From assembly GCF_003201955.1 (NCBI RefSeq), contig NZ_QJJM01000009.1, positions 124,001 to 188,000 of the forward strand: a DNA stretch of 64,000 nt, read 5' to 3'. Below are positions 30,410-37,739 of the stretch, one piece after another. The number at the start of each line of letters is the position of its first letter. Position 1 is the stretch's first letter. This DNA comes from Blastomonas natatoria. GTDB lineage: Bacteria > Pseudomonadota > Alphaproteobacteria > Sphingomonadales > Sphingomonadaceae. The notes beneath the pieces were generated by a model. That model saw only the letters and a list, made by a program, of their open reading frames with translations. It ran no database searches and was not told the origin of the DNA. A program made the translations under genes and the position numbers.

Positions 30410-30484
30410 GCGGGCGTAGCTCAGGGGTAGAGCACAACCTTGCCAAGGTTGGGGTCGAGGGTTCGAATCCCTTCGCCCGCTCCA
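30410..30484 (+). tRNA. tRNA-Gly (anticodon GCC)
   Basis: GCGGGCG pairs with CGCCCGC for the acceptor stem; the D arm is AGCTC...GAGC, the anticodon loop TTGCCAA sits on CAACC/GGTTG, and the T arm is GAGGGTTCGAATCCCTT. U73 and an encoded CCA (30482-30484) follow. All stems are perfect. Its 3' end is the likely attachment site of the ICE that begins directly downstream. Confidence 0.97.
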
Positions 30485-30893
30485 GTTTTCTCCCAGAAAA
30501 CCAATTGTTTGAACCTCGCGAAGCTCGCGAGGCGCTGGTGACAACGGGCGAGTTCCTAACGATTGTCACCACATTGTCACCGGGCCAAATCCGGCTGGGG
30601 ACAACTCAGGCGTGCTCACTTCTCATCCAGATGGACAATTACGCGTCCGGCGGTTGGATTAGGCCATGCATGCGGGAGTGCCAGTGCAGTGATTTGCCCG
30701 CTCCTGCGCAGAACCAACCACTCGTTTAGCCGCTGATCCCTGGGCTCGAAGCCTGTCCTCCTTCAATCAACCCGTGAAGGGTCCGCTACGCATGCGCGTG
30801 CGGCCGCAGCCTTGCTGCGGTGATTGCGTCCAGTCTCCGGCCTGTGGGGCGACTGTCGAGCGGGTTGGTCCGCTCCTCGACAGGAGCCACATC
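30485..30893. other. Gene-free left end of the ICE with short hairpins and TTGTCACC repeats
   Basis: About 410 bases without a convincing gene. After the tRNA come GTTTTCT/AGAAAAC (30485-30501) and a perfect 8-base hairpin CCTCGCGA-agc-TCGCGAGG (30514-30532). TTGTCACC occurs at 30563-30570 and 30574-30581, with an inverted copy GGTGACAA at 30537-30544. Repeats of this kind beside an integration site can be arm-type sites for integrase or excisionase; that role is inference. The minus-strand peptide read through the tRNA is a known spurious translation. Confidence 0.45.
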
Positions 30894-31058
30894 ATGCCAC
30901 TTGCAACTGCACAATCGCTTGGCTGGAACCTCTCCCGGACGTTGATGACGGTGATCGTCCTCATCAAGACCGGCCAAGGATATTTCGTAATCCCCGCCGA
31001 TGAATTCGATGGCGACCCCGAACAGGTCGTTCGTGAATATGACCCATTCGCCCGTTGA
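30894..31058 (+). CDS. Small hypothetical protein of the ICE
   Basis: A 54-residue ORF with ACAGGAGCC as ribosome binding site before its ATG. It contains a short hydrophobic segment (TLMTVIVLIKTGQGYFVIP) and an acidic C-terminus ending REYDPFAR. No family is recognised. The good ribosome binding site and position at the left end of the ICE make it plausible as a real gene; the frame upstream to 30774 has no better start. Confidence 0.45.
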   Translation: MPLATAQSLGWNLSRTLMTVIVLIKTGQGYFVIPADEFDGDPEQVVREYDPFAR

Positions 31059-31163
31059 CCTTAGGCAGAATCGGACTTTTCGAACCAACTTCCGTCGTGC
31101 TAATCTTCCAGTGCAGATTGCGCTGAGGTGGTGGTGGCGAGCGCGTCCAGACAAGGGACGCTT

Positions 31164-31643
31164 ATGACCATTTTCCTCATCCTTGGGGCCGCTGCAGGCT
31201 TTTACATGCTATGGCTGCTCTTCCGGCTCGCCAGCCTCGCCCTGCCAGTATGCGTCGCGACCGGCACGGGCTTTGCCCTACTCCGCCACGAATTCGGCTA
31301 TCCGGCAGCAATCCTCGCTGCCTTTGGCGCTGGCATCGCCACGCTGCTCATCGGCCAACTTCTGGTCGCTTTTACCCGATCTCCGTTGCTCAGGCTGGCG
31401 ATCGCGCTGCTTTTTGCTGTGCCTGCTGCTTTCGCCGGATATCAGGCCGCGCACAGCCTTGGTTCGTTGGCAACAAACAGCAGCTCTGTATTGGCAATTC
31501 TCGGTTCGATTGCAGCGTTCGCCACATCCGCTTCAGCCTGGCAAAGTGTGATGGGCGGCAGCGATCATAACAACGCAAACTCGGCAGACGGCCGGTCCTT
31601 GAGCAGCAATCCTCATCCGGGCGGAGCAATCATTAGCGACTAG
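31164..31643 (+). CDS. Hypothetical membrane protein of the ICE
   Basis: A 159-residue protein with four hydrophobic segments (MTIFLILGAAAGFYMLWLLF at the start, then VCVATGTGFALL, AAFGAGIATLLIGQLL, LAIALLFAVPAAFAGY) and a polar C-terminal tail. The glycine/alanine-rich helices resemble small membrane proteins often found near the left end of such ICEs. No function is known. The ATG at 31164 was chosen over 31128 because the N-terminal helix then starts immediately. Confidence 0.65.
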   Translation: MTIFLILGAAAGFYMLWLLFRLASLALPVCVATGTGFALLRHEFGYPAAILAAFGAGIATLLIGQLLVAFTRSPLLRLAIALLFAVPAAFAGYQAAHSLGSLATNSSSVLAILGSIAAFATSASAWQSVMGGSDHNNANSADGRSLSSNPHPGGAIISD

Positions 31644-32024
31644 GGGCAACGCTGTGTTGGCTGTGCGCTTCGATACAACGACGAGCGGTTTGGCTGGTTT
31701 CAAAGCCGTCTAAACCGGAAACCTCACAACGGTGAAACTGCGATCTACGTCAAGGATGCCATTTCCTGCAGGATCGCACCAGTACGGCCTCTTTCGACAC
31801 GCGCCTATGTCAGCAAGACGCTTCGCTTGGCATACTTGCCGCAACGGCGCGTTTCGGACTTTCTTCCCCCGGCGTGCCGCCGTTCCTCGCGAGGCAAGAA
31901 AGACCGATCACCCCGTCCTTCGCTAACGCTACGGGCTGACGCTGCAGCGTCTGCCACTGACTGACCTTCATCCGCGCATCGAGGCCGCACTGGAGCGGTC
32001 CGACTAACGGAAAAGGAAATACTC
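31644..32024. other. Gene-free stretch upstream of the first DUF736 gene
   Basis: About 380 bases in which the only open frames (31732-31926 on the plus strand, 31805-32083 on the minus strand) lack a ribosome binding site or recognisable product. It presumably carries the promoter of the DUF736 gene, whose ribosome binding site is GGAAAAGGAAA just before 32025. No repeats or RNA genes were recognised. Confidence 0.4.
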
Positions 32025-32342
32025 ATGGCAAAGATCGGCAACTTCAAGAAGGTTTCGGGAGAGCTCCGGGGCCAGATCGCCACTCTTGCACTTCAGGCCA
32101 AATCGGTTCGTATCGTCGCAGACGAAAGCACCAGCCCCAACGCTCCCAGCCACCGCGTCCTCGTCGGCGAAATCGAGGTCGGCGCCGCATGGGAAAAGCG
32201 TACCCAGGATGACCGGCCCTACCTCTCGGTCAAACTTGATGATCCAAGCTTTGTTGCCCCAATCTTCGCCCAGCTCTTCGAAGCCGAAGACGGTAGCCAT
32301 GATCTGGTCTGGAACCGTCCTGCCCGACGCAGCGATAGCTGA
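32025..32342 (+). CDS. DUF736 domain-containing protein (first copy)
   Basis: A 105-residue protein of the DUF736 family, almost always found on ICEs and plasmids of alphaproteobacteria. It shows the N-terminal IGNFKKVSGELRGQIATLAL, the middle GEIEVGAAWEKRTQDDRPYLSVKLDDPSF and the C-terminal W-x-R-P ending. Function is unknown. It is closed by a 12-base hairpin (32351-32380). A second, more divergent DUF736 protein is encoded at 36631. Confidence 0.93.
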   Translation: MAKIGNFKKVSGELRGQIATLALQAKSVRIVADESTSPNAPSHRVLVGEIEVGAAWEKRTQDDRPYLSVKLDDPSFVAPIFAQLFEAEDGSHDLVWNRPARRSDS

Positions 32343-32350
32343 ACCGCGAA

Positions 32351-32380
32351 GTCATCGCCCGGGTAACACCGGGCGATGAC
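32351..32380 (+). terminator. Hairpin terminator after the first DUF736 gene
   Basis: GTCATCGCCCGG (32351-32362) pairs perfectly with CCGGGCGATGAC (32369-32380) around the loop GTAACA, nine bases after the stop codon. There is no T-run, so its strength as an intrinsic terminator is uncertain. Confidence 0.6.
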
Positions 32381-32388
32381 GAATCCCT

Positions 32389-32414
32389 AGTATATTGGGT
32401 GGCAGTATATTAGG
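32389..32414. promoter_or_regulatory. Direct repeats AGTATATT upstream of the XRE regulator
   Basis: AGTATATTGGG (32389-32399) and AGTATATTAGG (32404-32414) repeat at a 15-base spacing immediately before the XRE gene at 32435. They overlap the probable promoter and are a natural candidate for the autoregulatory binding site of that regulator. Confidence 0.5.
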
Positions 32415-32434
32415 CTTCCGCCGACCCACGAGGC

Positions 32435-32653
32435 ATGAAGCTTCGGGAGATTTTTGCGACGAATTTAAGGCGAATGCGTCACGCCAGTGGGCTTTCGCAG
32501 GAGGAATTGGCGCATCGTGCCGGAATCAACCGCAACTATGTTGGCCTTCTTGAACGCGCGGCCAATTCGCCGACGCTCGACACCATCGAACGACTCGCAG
32601 AAGAACTTGGAGTCGCCCCGGCCCGCTTCTTTGATGACCAAGCGGATCATTGA
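32435..32653 (+). CDS. XRE family helix-turn-helix transcriptional regulator
   Basis: A 72-residue protein that is a single HTH_3 domain: LRRMRHASGLSQEELAHRAG followed by the recognition helix INRNYVGLLERAANSPTLDT and LAEELGVAPARFF. It lacks any effector domain, typical of ICE repressors or activators controlling transfer genes. Direct repeats just upstream probably mark its own operator. Confidence 0.9.
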   Translation: MKLREIFATNLRRMRHASGLSQEELAHRAGINRNYVGLLERAANSPTLDTIERLAEELGVAPARFFDDQADH

Positions 32654-32763
32654 CCGGAAGTCGCCTCCACTCCACCGAACCAGCAACGCAAATTTACAAT
32701 TTCTCAACCGCAGCAAGCAGATGCTGGTACCTGCTCGTGCGCGGCATGACATGGGATGGTCCG

Positions 32764-32793
32764 AGCGTTATGCGGAAAGACGCATAACGCTCT
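32764..32793. terminator. Perfect 12-base hairpin between the XRE and the next ICE gene
   Basis: GAGCGTTATGCG (32764-32775) pairs with CGCATAACGCTC (32782-32793) around GAAAGA. It sits 110 bases after the XRE stop. It may end the XRE transcript or shape the leader of the downstream operon; no T-run follows. Confidence 0.5.
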
Positions 32794-32880
32794 CGCGATT
32801 TAGGGAGAAGGATGGCCTGCTTCTCCGCTCGCCTTGCGATGAGGCAGCCATTAAACTGGCAGGGCGCCAAGGAGGGACCT

Positions 32881-33144
32881 ATGTCGGCTCCTGATTTTGA
32901 AGATCAACCACCGTTGATGGACCGGCTGAGTGCTTATGACGAGCGCCACCTGGTGACATATCTGCGCCTTCTCGACGCTGAGAAAGACGGCGCATCATGG
33001 GAAGAAGCCGCGGCGATCATCTTTGCAATCGACCCCGCCAAAGAGCCCGAGCGCGCCAAGCTGGTTCACGACAGCCACCTTGCTCGTGCCAAATGGATGA
33101 CGCAGAGCGGCTACCGTCATTTGCTGGACCCGCGCGCGAACTAA
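32881..33144 (+). CDS. DUF2285-like small protein
   Basis: An 87-residue soluble protein starting after AAGGAGGGACCT, a strong ribosome binding site. The sequence LVTYLRLLDAEKDGASWEEAAAIIF followed by ARAKWMTQSGYRHLLDP resembles the C-terminal half of DUF2285 proteins (GYRxLL ending). It may be a DNA-binding accessory of ICE control together with the DUF6499 and DUF2285 genes downstream. The assignment to DUF2285 is by eye and moderate. Confidence 0.6.
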   Translation: MSAPDFEDQPPLMDRLSAYDERHLVTYLRLLDAEKDGASWEEAAAIIFAIDPAKEPERAKLVHDSHLARAKWMTQSGYRHLLDPRAN

Positions 33145-33279
33145 ACTCCGAAGCTTCCACCGTTCTGGCGCAATCGATTGTGCCTGCCTCGCTGATAGCG
33201 CGCCACAGACTCCAGCACTTCTCGGACCTTGCCGGTAGCATGATCGTCCGACTCGAAAAAACCTCACAGGAGAGCTGTG

Positions 33280-33477
33280 ATGGAGGAGAAGCCCGACTGG
33301 CGTTCGGAGAGTTACGCCAAAGCCTTTGAAGGACACGACCGTGCTGACTTCGCGCAGGAATTTCTGCGCCGCAATCCTGATTATCGCGAACAATATGCTC
33401 GTGCCATCGACGCAGCGCCGATAGCGCGCAAACGTCTGGCCAAGCACTGGGGGTTGGTCTTTCGCGGCAGACCCTGA
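33280..33477 (+). CDS. DUF6499 (transcriptional regulator domain) protein
   Basis: A 65-residue protein with the family pattern PDWRSESYAKAFEGHDRADFAQEFLRRNPDY, then a helical C-terminus. It is preceded by CAGGAGAG. In related ICEs this segment is fused in front of a DUF2285 domain; here it is encoded separately 80 bases before the DUF2285 gene. Role in regulation of the element is assumed from family context only. Confidence 0.75.
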   Translation: MEEKPDWRSESYAKAFEGHDRADFAQEFLRRNPDYREQYARAIDAAPIARKRLAKHWGLVFRGRP

Positions 33478-33556
33478 ACATACCGCCACGCAAAGCCCCG
33501 CCATCTGGGACCCTTCCGCATCCGCTACAATTATCCGGCTGCAACCGGATCCAGCC

Positions 33557-34051
33557 ATGACCGGCAGCTTCAATAAGCTTACCGCTGGCAAAGGTGCGAC
33601 GGTCATCGCCAGCCATATCTCCGATCAATCGTCACATCTGGTGCTGACATCGAGCGGACGACGCTATCGGCTGACTATCTCAACAGGAGCATCCGATACC
33701 GACCCGCTCACCTATATGCTGCCTGCGGACACCTTTTGGGAACTGCGAAGGACCGCAATGTCGGCTTTCCATGAACATATTCATCTTGGTCGGCTGCGTC
33801 AGCGACCAGTTTCCCTCGACCCGGGGCCGTCCGAACGCTGGCGTTTGGTGCAATGGTTGAGGCTGCTCGATGCATTGCCTGAAGGTGTCAGCGCACGCGA
33901 ACTCGCAGTTGACCTGATTGCCCGCGATGCGCGCCACTACTCCGCAGCTGAATGGGATGGCTCAAGCGAGCGCAAGCGGATTGGCCGCTGGCACCGCCAC
34001 GCGCTCGCAGTCCGCGACGGCGGCTACCGTCGCCTGTTGAACGCCATCTGA
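33557..34051 (+). CDS. DUF2285 domain-containing protein
   Basis: A 164-residue protein. The N-terminal half is beta-rich (SHLVLTSSGRRYRLTIS) and the C-terminal half carries the DUF2285 helices: WRLVQWLRLLDALPEGVSARELAVDL and the ending VRDGGYRRLLNAI. These proteins are found next to DUF6499 and an excisionase-like HTH in Trb-type ICEs and are thought to control excision and transfer genes. No catalytic residues are seen. Confidence 0.78.
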   Translation: MTGSFNKLTAGKGATVIASHISDQSSHLVLTSSGRRYRLTISTGASDTDPLTYMLPADTFWELRRTAMSAFHEHIHLGRLRQRPVSLDPGPSERWRLVQWLRLLDALPEGVSARELAVDLIARDARHYSAAEWDGSSERKRIGRWHRHALAVRDGGYRRLLNAI

Positions 34052-34169
34052 TCGGGACATTCCAGACAGTCGCGATATGTCCGTTCACCCAATTCCCTGA
34101 AAATCCGATCACTCGCCTCCTGCTCGCCGGTCCAACCCCGTGTGTCCGGCTCTTCACAGGAGGATCGTC

Positions 34170-34421
34170 ATGGATGGAGAATTTGTACCCGTCGTTCCGC
34201 GCTACGTCCGAACGCCAGACGCAGCCGTTCACCTTGGGCTTTCCGCTCGCACGCTGGAGAAGCATCGGTGCTACGGAACAGGGCCAGCCTTTCACAAGCT
34301 GGGGCGCCGTATCGTCTATGCCATCGCTGACCTGGACGCCTGGGCACAGAATGGACGCCGCAACTCGACGTCGGACCCTGGAAAAGGCATCTGTCTGTCC
34401 GCTCGGCCGGTGCGCCGCTGA
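34170..34421 (+). CDS. Helix-turn-helix DNA-binding protein (excisionase/AlpA-like)
   Basis: An 83-residue protein with ACAGGAGGATCG as ribosome binding site. RYVRTPDAAVHLGLSARTLEKH is a MerR/excisionase type HTH followed by the wing GPAFHKLGRRIVYAIADLDAWA. Such proteins serve as excisionases (Xis) or as activators for the neighbouring replication gene. Its stop overlaps the repA start by one base (TGATG), indicating an operon. Confidence 0.85.
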   Translation: MDGEFVPVVPRYVRTPDAAVHLGLSARTLEKHRCYGTGPAFHKLGRRIVYAIADLDAWAQNGRRNSTSDPGKGICLSARPVRR

Positions 34422-35287
34422 TGCAAGCTTTTGGCACCGCAGCGCAGCTTGAGCTGTTCCGCTCGGTCCCAGGCGAGATCGCAGCACGGGACGCGCAAGA
34501 TCTCATGGCGTGGCCATTCTTCAGTCTCGCCAAATCAAAGCGCTGCACACCGATCGATTTTACGATGGGCGCGACGTGGATTTCAGTCGAGGCCGTGCCG
34601 GAGCATGGCATGGCAACCATCTGGGACGCCGACATCCTGATCTGGGCGGCTAGCCAGCTCGTCGAGGCCCGCGATGCAGGAAGACCCACGTCGCGCCTCA
34701 TTGCGGCTCGACCGCACGAAATCCTGACCTTCATCGGGCGCGGGACTGGCAAGGACCATTATGAGCGGCTGCGCGCGGCGCTTGACCGGCTGCAATCCAC
34801 CACCGTTGCGACGTCAATCCGGCAACAGCACCAACGCCGCCGCCACCGTTTCTCCTGGATCAACGAATGGCGGGAAACACTGGACGACCATGGCCGGGCG
34901 ACCGGCATCGAGATGATCCTGCCAGACTGGTTCTATGCAGGCGTGCTCGACAGAGGGCTGATCCTGACCATCGACCGGGCCTATTTCAGCCTGACTGGCG
35001 GCGTGGAGCGCTGGCTTTACCGGATTGTGCGCAAGCATGGCGGCCATCAGCGCGGTGGCTGGAGCTTCGACGTTCCGCACCTGCATCTCAAATCAGGCGC
35101 GCTCTCGCCGCTCAAGCAATTCGCGTTCGAGCTGCGCACGATCGTCCGGCAGCAGTCGCTTCCGGGCTACCATTTGAGCCTCGCGCACAGCTTCGGCCGC
35201 GAGCGGCTGATTTTCAAACCCATCCCCGTCGACTCGTTCGTCGCTGCGGCCCGGCGCGTTGGCTTGCCTGTGGAGAAGTTGCCATGA
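34421..35287 (+). CDS. Plasmid-type replication initiator protein RepA (RPA family)
   Basis: A 288-residue replication initiator of the RPA family found on IncP-like plasmids and ICEs. Typical segments are DLMAWPFFSLAKSKRCTPIDF, ATIWDADILIWAASQLVEA and MILPDWFYAGVLDRGLILTIDRAYF. It binds iterons at a plasmid-type origin; three 23-24-base iteron-like repeats follow directly at 35290-35359. An ICE with its own initiator can replicate as a circle after excision. The parA gene that usually follows is missing. Confidence 0.88.
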   Translation: MQAFGTAAQLELFRSVPGEIAARDAQDLMAWPFFSLAKSKRCTPIDFTMGATWISVEAVPEHGMATIWDADILIWAASQLVEARDAGRPTSRLIAARPHEILTFIGRGTGKDHYERLRAALDRLQSTTVATSIRQQHQRRRHRFSWINEWRETLDDHGRATGIEMILPDWFYAGVLDRGLILTIDRAYFSLTGGVERWLYRIVRKHGGHQRGGWSFDVPHLHLKSGALSPLKQFAFELRTIVRQQSLPGYHLSLAHSFGRERLIFKPIPVDSFVAAARRVGLPVEKLP

Positions 35288-35289
35288 CG

Positions 35290-35359
35290 CTCGGCCTATC
35301 GAAAACCGCCAGACTCGGCCCATCGAAAACCCGATCCTCGGCCTATCGGAAACCCGATT
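35290..35359. repeat. Three tandem iteron-like repeats, candidate oriV of the ICE
   Basis: CTCGGCC(T/C)ATCG(A/G)AAACC occurs at 35290, 35314 and 35337, spacing 24 and 23 bases, directly after repA. Unequal, non-codon spacing and position match iterons bound by the RPA-type initiator. They lie inside an 84-codon open frame (35284-35538) that overlaps both neighbours by ATGA; I read the repeats as primarily DNA sites. Confidence 0.72.
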
Positions 35360-35419
35360 GTGCCGGAAACCCGCAGAAATCTGCGACAGATCGGCTGCTC
35401 TCTAACGATGCTAATAGAA

Positions 35420-35438
35420 AAGAATCCTTCGGATTCTT
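35420..35438. terminator. Short hairpin after the iterons
   Basis: AAGAATCC pairs with GGATTCTT around the loop TTC, 133 bases after the repA stop. It may end the repA message or form part of the origin; there is no T-run beyond two bases. Confidence 0.4.
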
Positions 35439-35534
35439 GCTAACGGCTTGGTCGCCTGTGGAAAAAGCTGGCGCAGCGCCGACGCTTCCAGACCTCGGGA
35501 TCGGCGCTCTGCGCTCACGGTCGGGACGGCAATC

Positions 35535-36044
35535 ATGAGCAGTCCGGCATTGCAACGGTCTGCCGCCAGACCGCAACCACGCAGCGCATTGACCGAGGTC
35601 GAACTGACCTGGATCGAGAAGCGCTACGAGCAATGGATCCGCTTCGGCCGCATGGCGACGGATCGGATCATCAACCGCCGCACACGCATCGTCGGCTTCC
35701 GTCCTGGGACAACCTTCGCGTTTGTGCGCTGGTTGTCGAACGACTTCGGAACGGTTCACTCCAGCATCGACATCGTCACCGCCGTCAAACCCGGCGAGGC
35801 TTACACGACGCTGCCATTCGTGCGCCCGGGCGGTGAAATCCTGTTGCATATCGAAGGCTGGCCCAAGGTGGCACAAGTGCTCCAGGCCATTGATGCCGTA
35901 GAAGCTGCCGGGGTCGATCCGTGCGACGCATCACCCGATCATTGGCGCCATGTCTGCAACCGCTTGAGCGCCGGAATGCCGGCTCGCGCCTATACGGCTG
36001 AGCGCCACGCAGCCTGGCTTCGGCGCAAGGCGCTCGAAGCGTGA
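35535..36044 (+). CDS. DUF2840 domain-containing protein
   Basis: A 169-residue protein of the DUF2840 family, another marker of these ICEs. It has LTEVELTWIEKRYEQWIRFG near residue 20, then RIVGFRPGTTFAFVRWLSNDFGT and a C-terminal helical part. Function is unknown. The stop overlaps the traF start by four bases. In relatives parA lies between repA and this gene; here only iterons do. Confidence 0.9.
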   Translation: MSSPALQRSAARPQPRSALTEVELTWIEKRYEQWIRFGRMATDRIINRRTRIVGFRPGTTFAFVRWLSNDFGTVHSSIDIVTAVKPGEAYTTLPFVRPGGEILLHIEGWPKVAQVLQAIDAVEAAGVDPCDASPDHWRHVCNRLSAGMPARAYTAERHAAWLRRKALEA

Positions 36045-36634
36045 GCCGCCGTCCGTATCTGCGCGCGACGATGCTATCGGCATGCCTGTTCAGCGCCGGA
36101 TTTGCCGCCGTCGCTGTGCGGTCACCGCGACCGCAGTTGATGTGGAACGCGAGCGCCAGCGCGCCCATCGGTCTCTACCGGATCGATAGCGATGCGCCTG
36201 TGACGCTCGGCCAGCTCGTCGCTGTCGCGCCTAGCGCCGAGATTGCCCGATTTCTCGATGACCGCCGCTATCTGCCGTCCGGCGTGCCGCTCATGAAGCA
36301 TGTTGCGGCTTTGCCGGGTCAGCAGGTCTGCCGCGTCGGTGCAGTCATCACGATCGATGGACGGCCAATGGCTGTGGCCAAATTGCAGGACCGAATGGGT
36401 CGCGCGCTGCCTGTCTGGCGCGGCTGCCATAAGGTCGGTGCCAGTGAAATCTTCCTCCTCAATCCTGCCCCCGACAGTCTCGACGGGCGCTATTTCGGGG
36501 TGCTCCCGGCAGCAGGCCTGATCGGCACCGCGCGCCCGGTCCTCACACGCAATGCACCCGGAGAGCCGCTGCGCTGGCATGTGCCAGACAGACCCACCTC
36601 TTTCCCGACGACCAACCAGGAGATCAAGCCATGA
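36041..36634 (+). CDS. traF: Conjugation signal peptidase TraF (S26 family)
   Basis: A 197-residue S26C-type protease that processes and cyclises the TrbC pilin. The N-terminal helix LSACLFSAGFAAVAV anchors it. The catalytic serine is in WNASASAPIGLY (about S40) and the general-base lysine in GVPLMKHVAALPGQQV (K86). A C-terminal region LDGRYFGVLPAAGLIGTARP completes the fold. It is coupled to its neighbours by 4-base overlaps on both sides. Confidence 0.9.
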   Translation: MSRRPYLRATMLSACLFSAGFAAVAVRSPRPQLMWNASASAPIGLYRIDSDAPVTLGQLVAVAPSAEIARFLDDRRYLPSGVPLMKHVAALPGQQVCRVGAVITIDGRPMAVAKLQDRMGRALPVWRGCHKVGASEIFLLNPAPDSLDGRYFGVLPAAGLIGTARPVLTRNAPGEPLRWHVPDRPTSFPTTNQEIKP

Positions 36635-36963
36635 TGATCGGCGACTTTCAATCCACGCAGGACGGCTTTGCAGGCCGCATCAGGACGCTCATGCTTGATG
36701 CTGCTGTGACACTTGTTCCAGCGCCTGCAAACGACAGCGAGAATTCGCCCGACTGGCGCGTTCTGCTTGGCGATGCGGACACCGGCATCGAAATCGGTGC
36801 GGGATGGAATCGCACCGGCGAGCGCGCCGGCGCCTATGTCGCGGCGCAGATCGATGACCCGGCTTTTGTCCAGCCTTTGCGCGCCAATCTACTGCGCTCG
36901 ATGGGTAGGCATGACGAACATCACCTGCTCTGGTCACGTCCGACACATCGTGATCGGAGATAG
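36631..36963 (+). CDS. DUF736 domain-containing protein (second copy)
   Basis: A 110-residue protein with the DUF736 layout (IGDFQSTQDGFAGRIRTLML, then IEIGAGWNRTGERAGAYVAAQIDDPAF, ending LLWSRP) but only moderate identity to the first copy at 32025. The start overlaps the traF stop by four bases. This one sits in the transfer operon, the other in the control region, so they may have separate roles. Confidence 0.88.
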   Translation: MMIGDFQSTQDGFAGRIRTLMLDAAVTLVPAPANDSENSPDWRVLLGDADTGIEIGAGWNRTGERAGAYVAAQIDDPAFVQPLRANLLRSMGRHDEHHLLWSRPTHRDRR

Positions 36964-36965
36964 CC

Positions 36966-37739
36966 ATGGATCGTCGTTCGCGCTCCGCGAGCAGGCGGCG
37001 TCCATTGCGGATCGCCTATAGTCTGCACCGCTATCTGCTCCTTCCCGGTCTGTGCCTCGCACTTGGTGTCAGTTCAGTGGCCGCACTGCAGGCAGCGTCT
37101 ACTACCGGGCCAGACCAGTTCGCGGCCCATCCTTATGCACCGCATGTCGCGGAAGCCTCCCAGCGCTTCGGGATACCCGAACTCTGGATCTGGGCGGTCA
37201 TGCGGGCTGAAAGCCGGGGCAATTCCCGCGCGGTTTCGCCAGCAGGAGCGATGGGCCTGATGCAGATCATGCCGGGCACCTGGACAATGCTCACCGAGCG
37301 CCACCGGCTTGGCTCTGATCCGTTCGATGTCCGCTCCAATATTCTCGGCGGGACAGCCTATCTGCGGGCTATGTGGGACCGGTACGGCGACGTCAGCCTG
37401 ATGCTGGCGGCCTACAATGCCGGGCCGGGCCGGGCGGATGATTATGCAAATGGCCGTCGGCGGCTACCTGCAGAGACAGTCAGCTATGTTGCTCAGATCA
37501 CTCCAAGTCTTGGCATAGCCAGCACTGCGGCCCTTGCTGCAAATCCGGCACCAGCTATGCAATCTTGGCGTCACGCGGCGCTGTTTGCAGCGCGTGACGA
37601 TGGCGACGCAGAAGTCATGACCGATGCAACTGCCGTGCAGCCGGAGCGCGCGATCAGTGCACCACCACCGGCTTCTTCGCAGCCCGATGAACCGGCTCCG
37701 CACCCTCTGTTTATCCCGCTTTCGCCGCGGATCCCGTGA
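36966..37739 (+). CDS. Lytic transglycosylase (conjugation-associated)
   Basis: A 257-residue protein with an N-terminal membrane or signal segment (LLLPGLCLALGVSSVAAL) and an SLT goose-type lysozyme domain. Catalytic glutamate E82 is in WAVMRAESRGNSRAVSPAGA, followed by MGLMQIMPGTW and AAYNAGPGRADDYANG. It opens the peptidoglycan for the transfer channel. The C-terminus is proline-rich. A small ORF overlaps its stop codon. Confidence 0.92.
   Translation: MDRRSRSASRRRPLRIAYSLHRYLLLPGLCLALGVSSVAALQAASTTGPDQFAAHPYAPHVAEASQRFGIPELWIWAVMRAESRGNSRAVSPAGAMGLMQIMPGTWTMLTERHRLGSDPFDVRSNILGGTAYLRAMWDRYGDVSLMLAAYNAGPGRADDYANGRRRLPAETVSYVAQITPSLGIASTAALAANPAPAMQSWRHAALFAARDDGDAEVMTDATAVQPERAISAPPPASSQPDEPAPHPLFIPLSPRIP

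Noticed and set aside
30291-30572. 93-residue minus-strand ORF with LERAKGFEPSTPTLARLCSTPELRPL
   Set aside because: This peptide is the well-known spurious translation of a tRNA gene; it overlaps tRNA-Gly.
35284-35538. 84-codon ORF linking repA and DUF2840 by ATGA at both ends
   Set aside because: Its N-terminus is just the translated iteron repeats, whose 24- and 23-base spacing does not keep frame; kept as an origin region rather than a gene, with the overlap noted.
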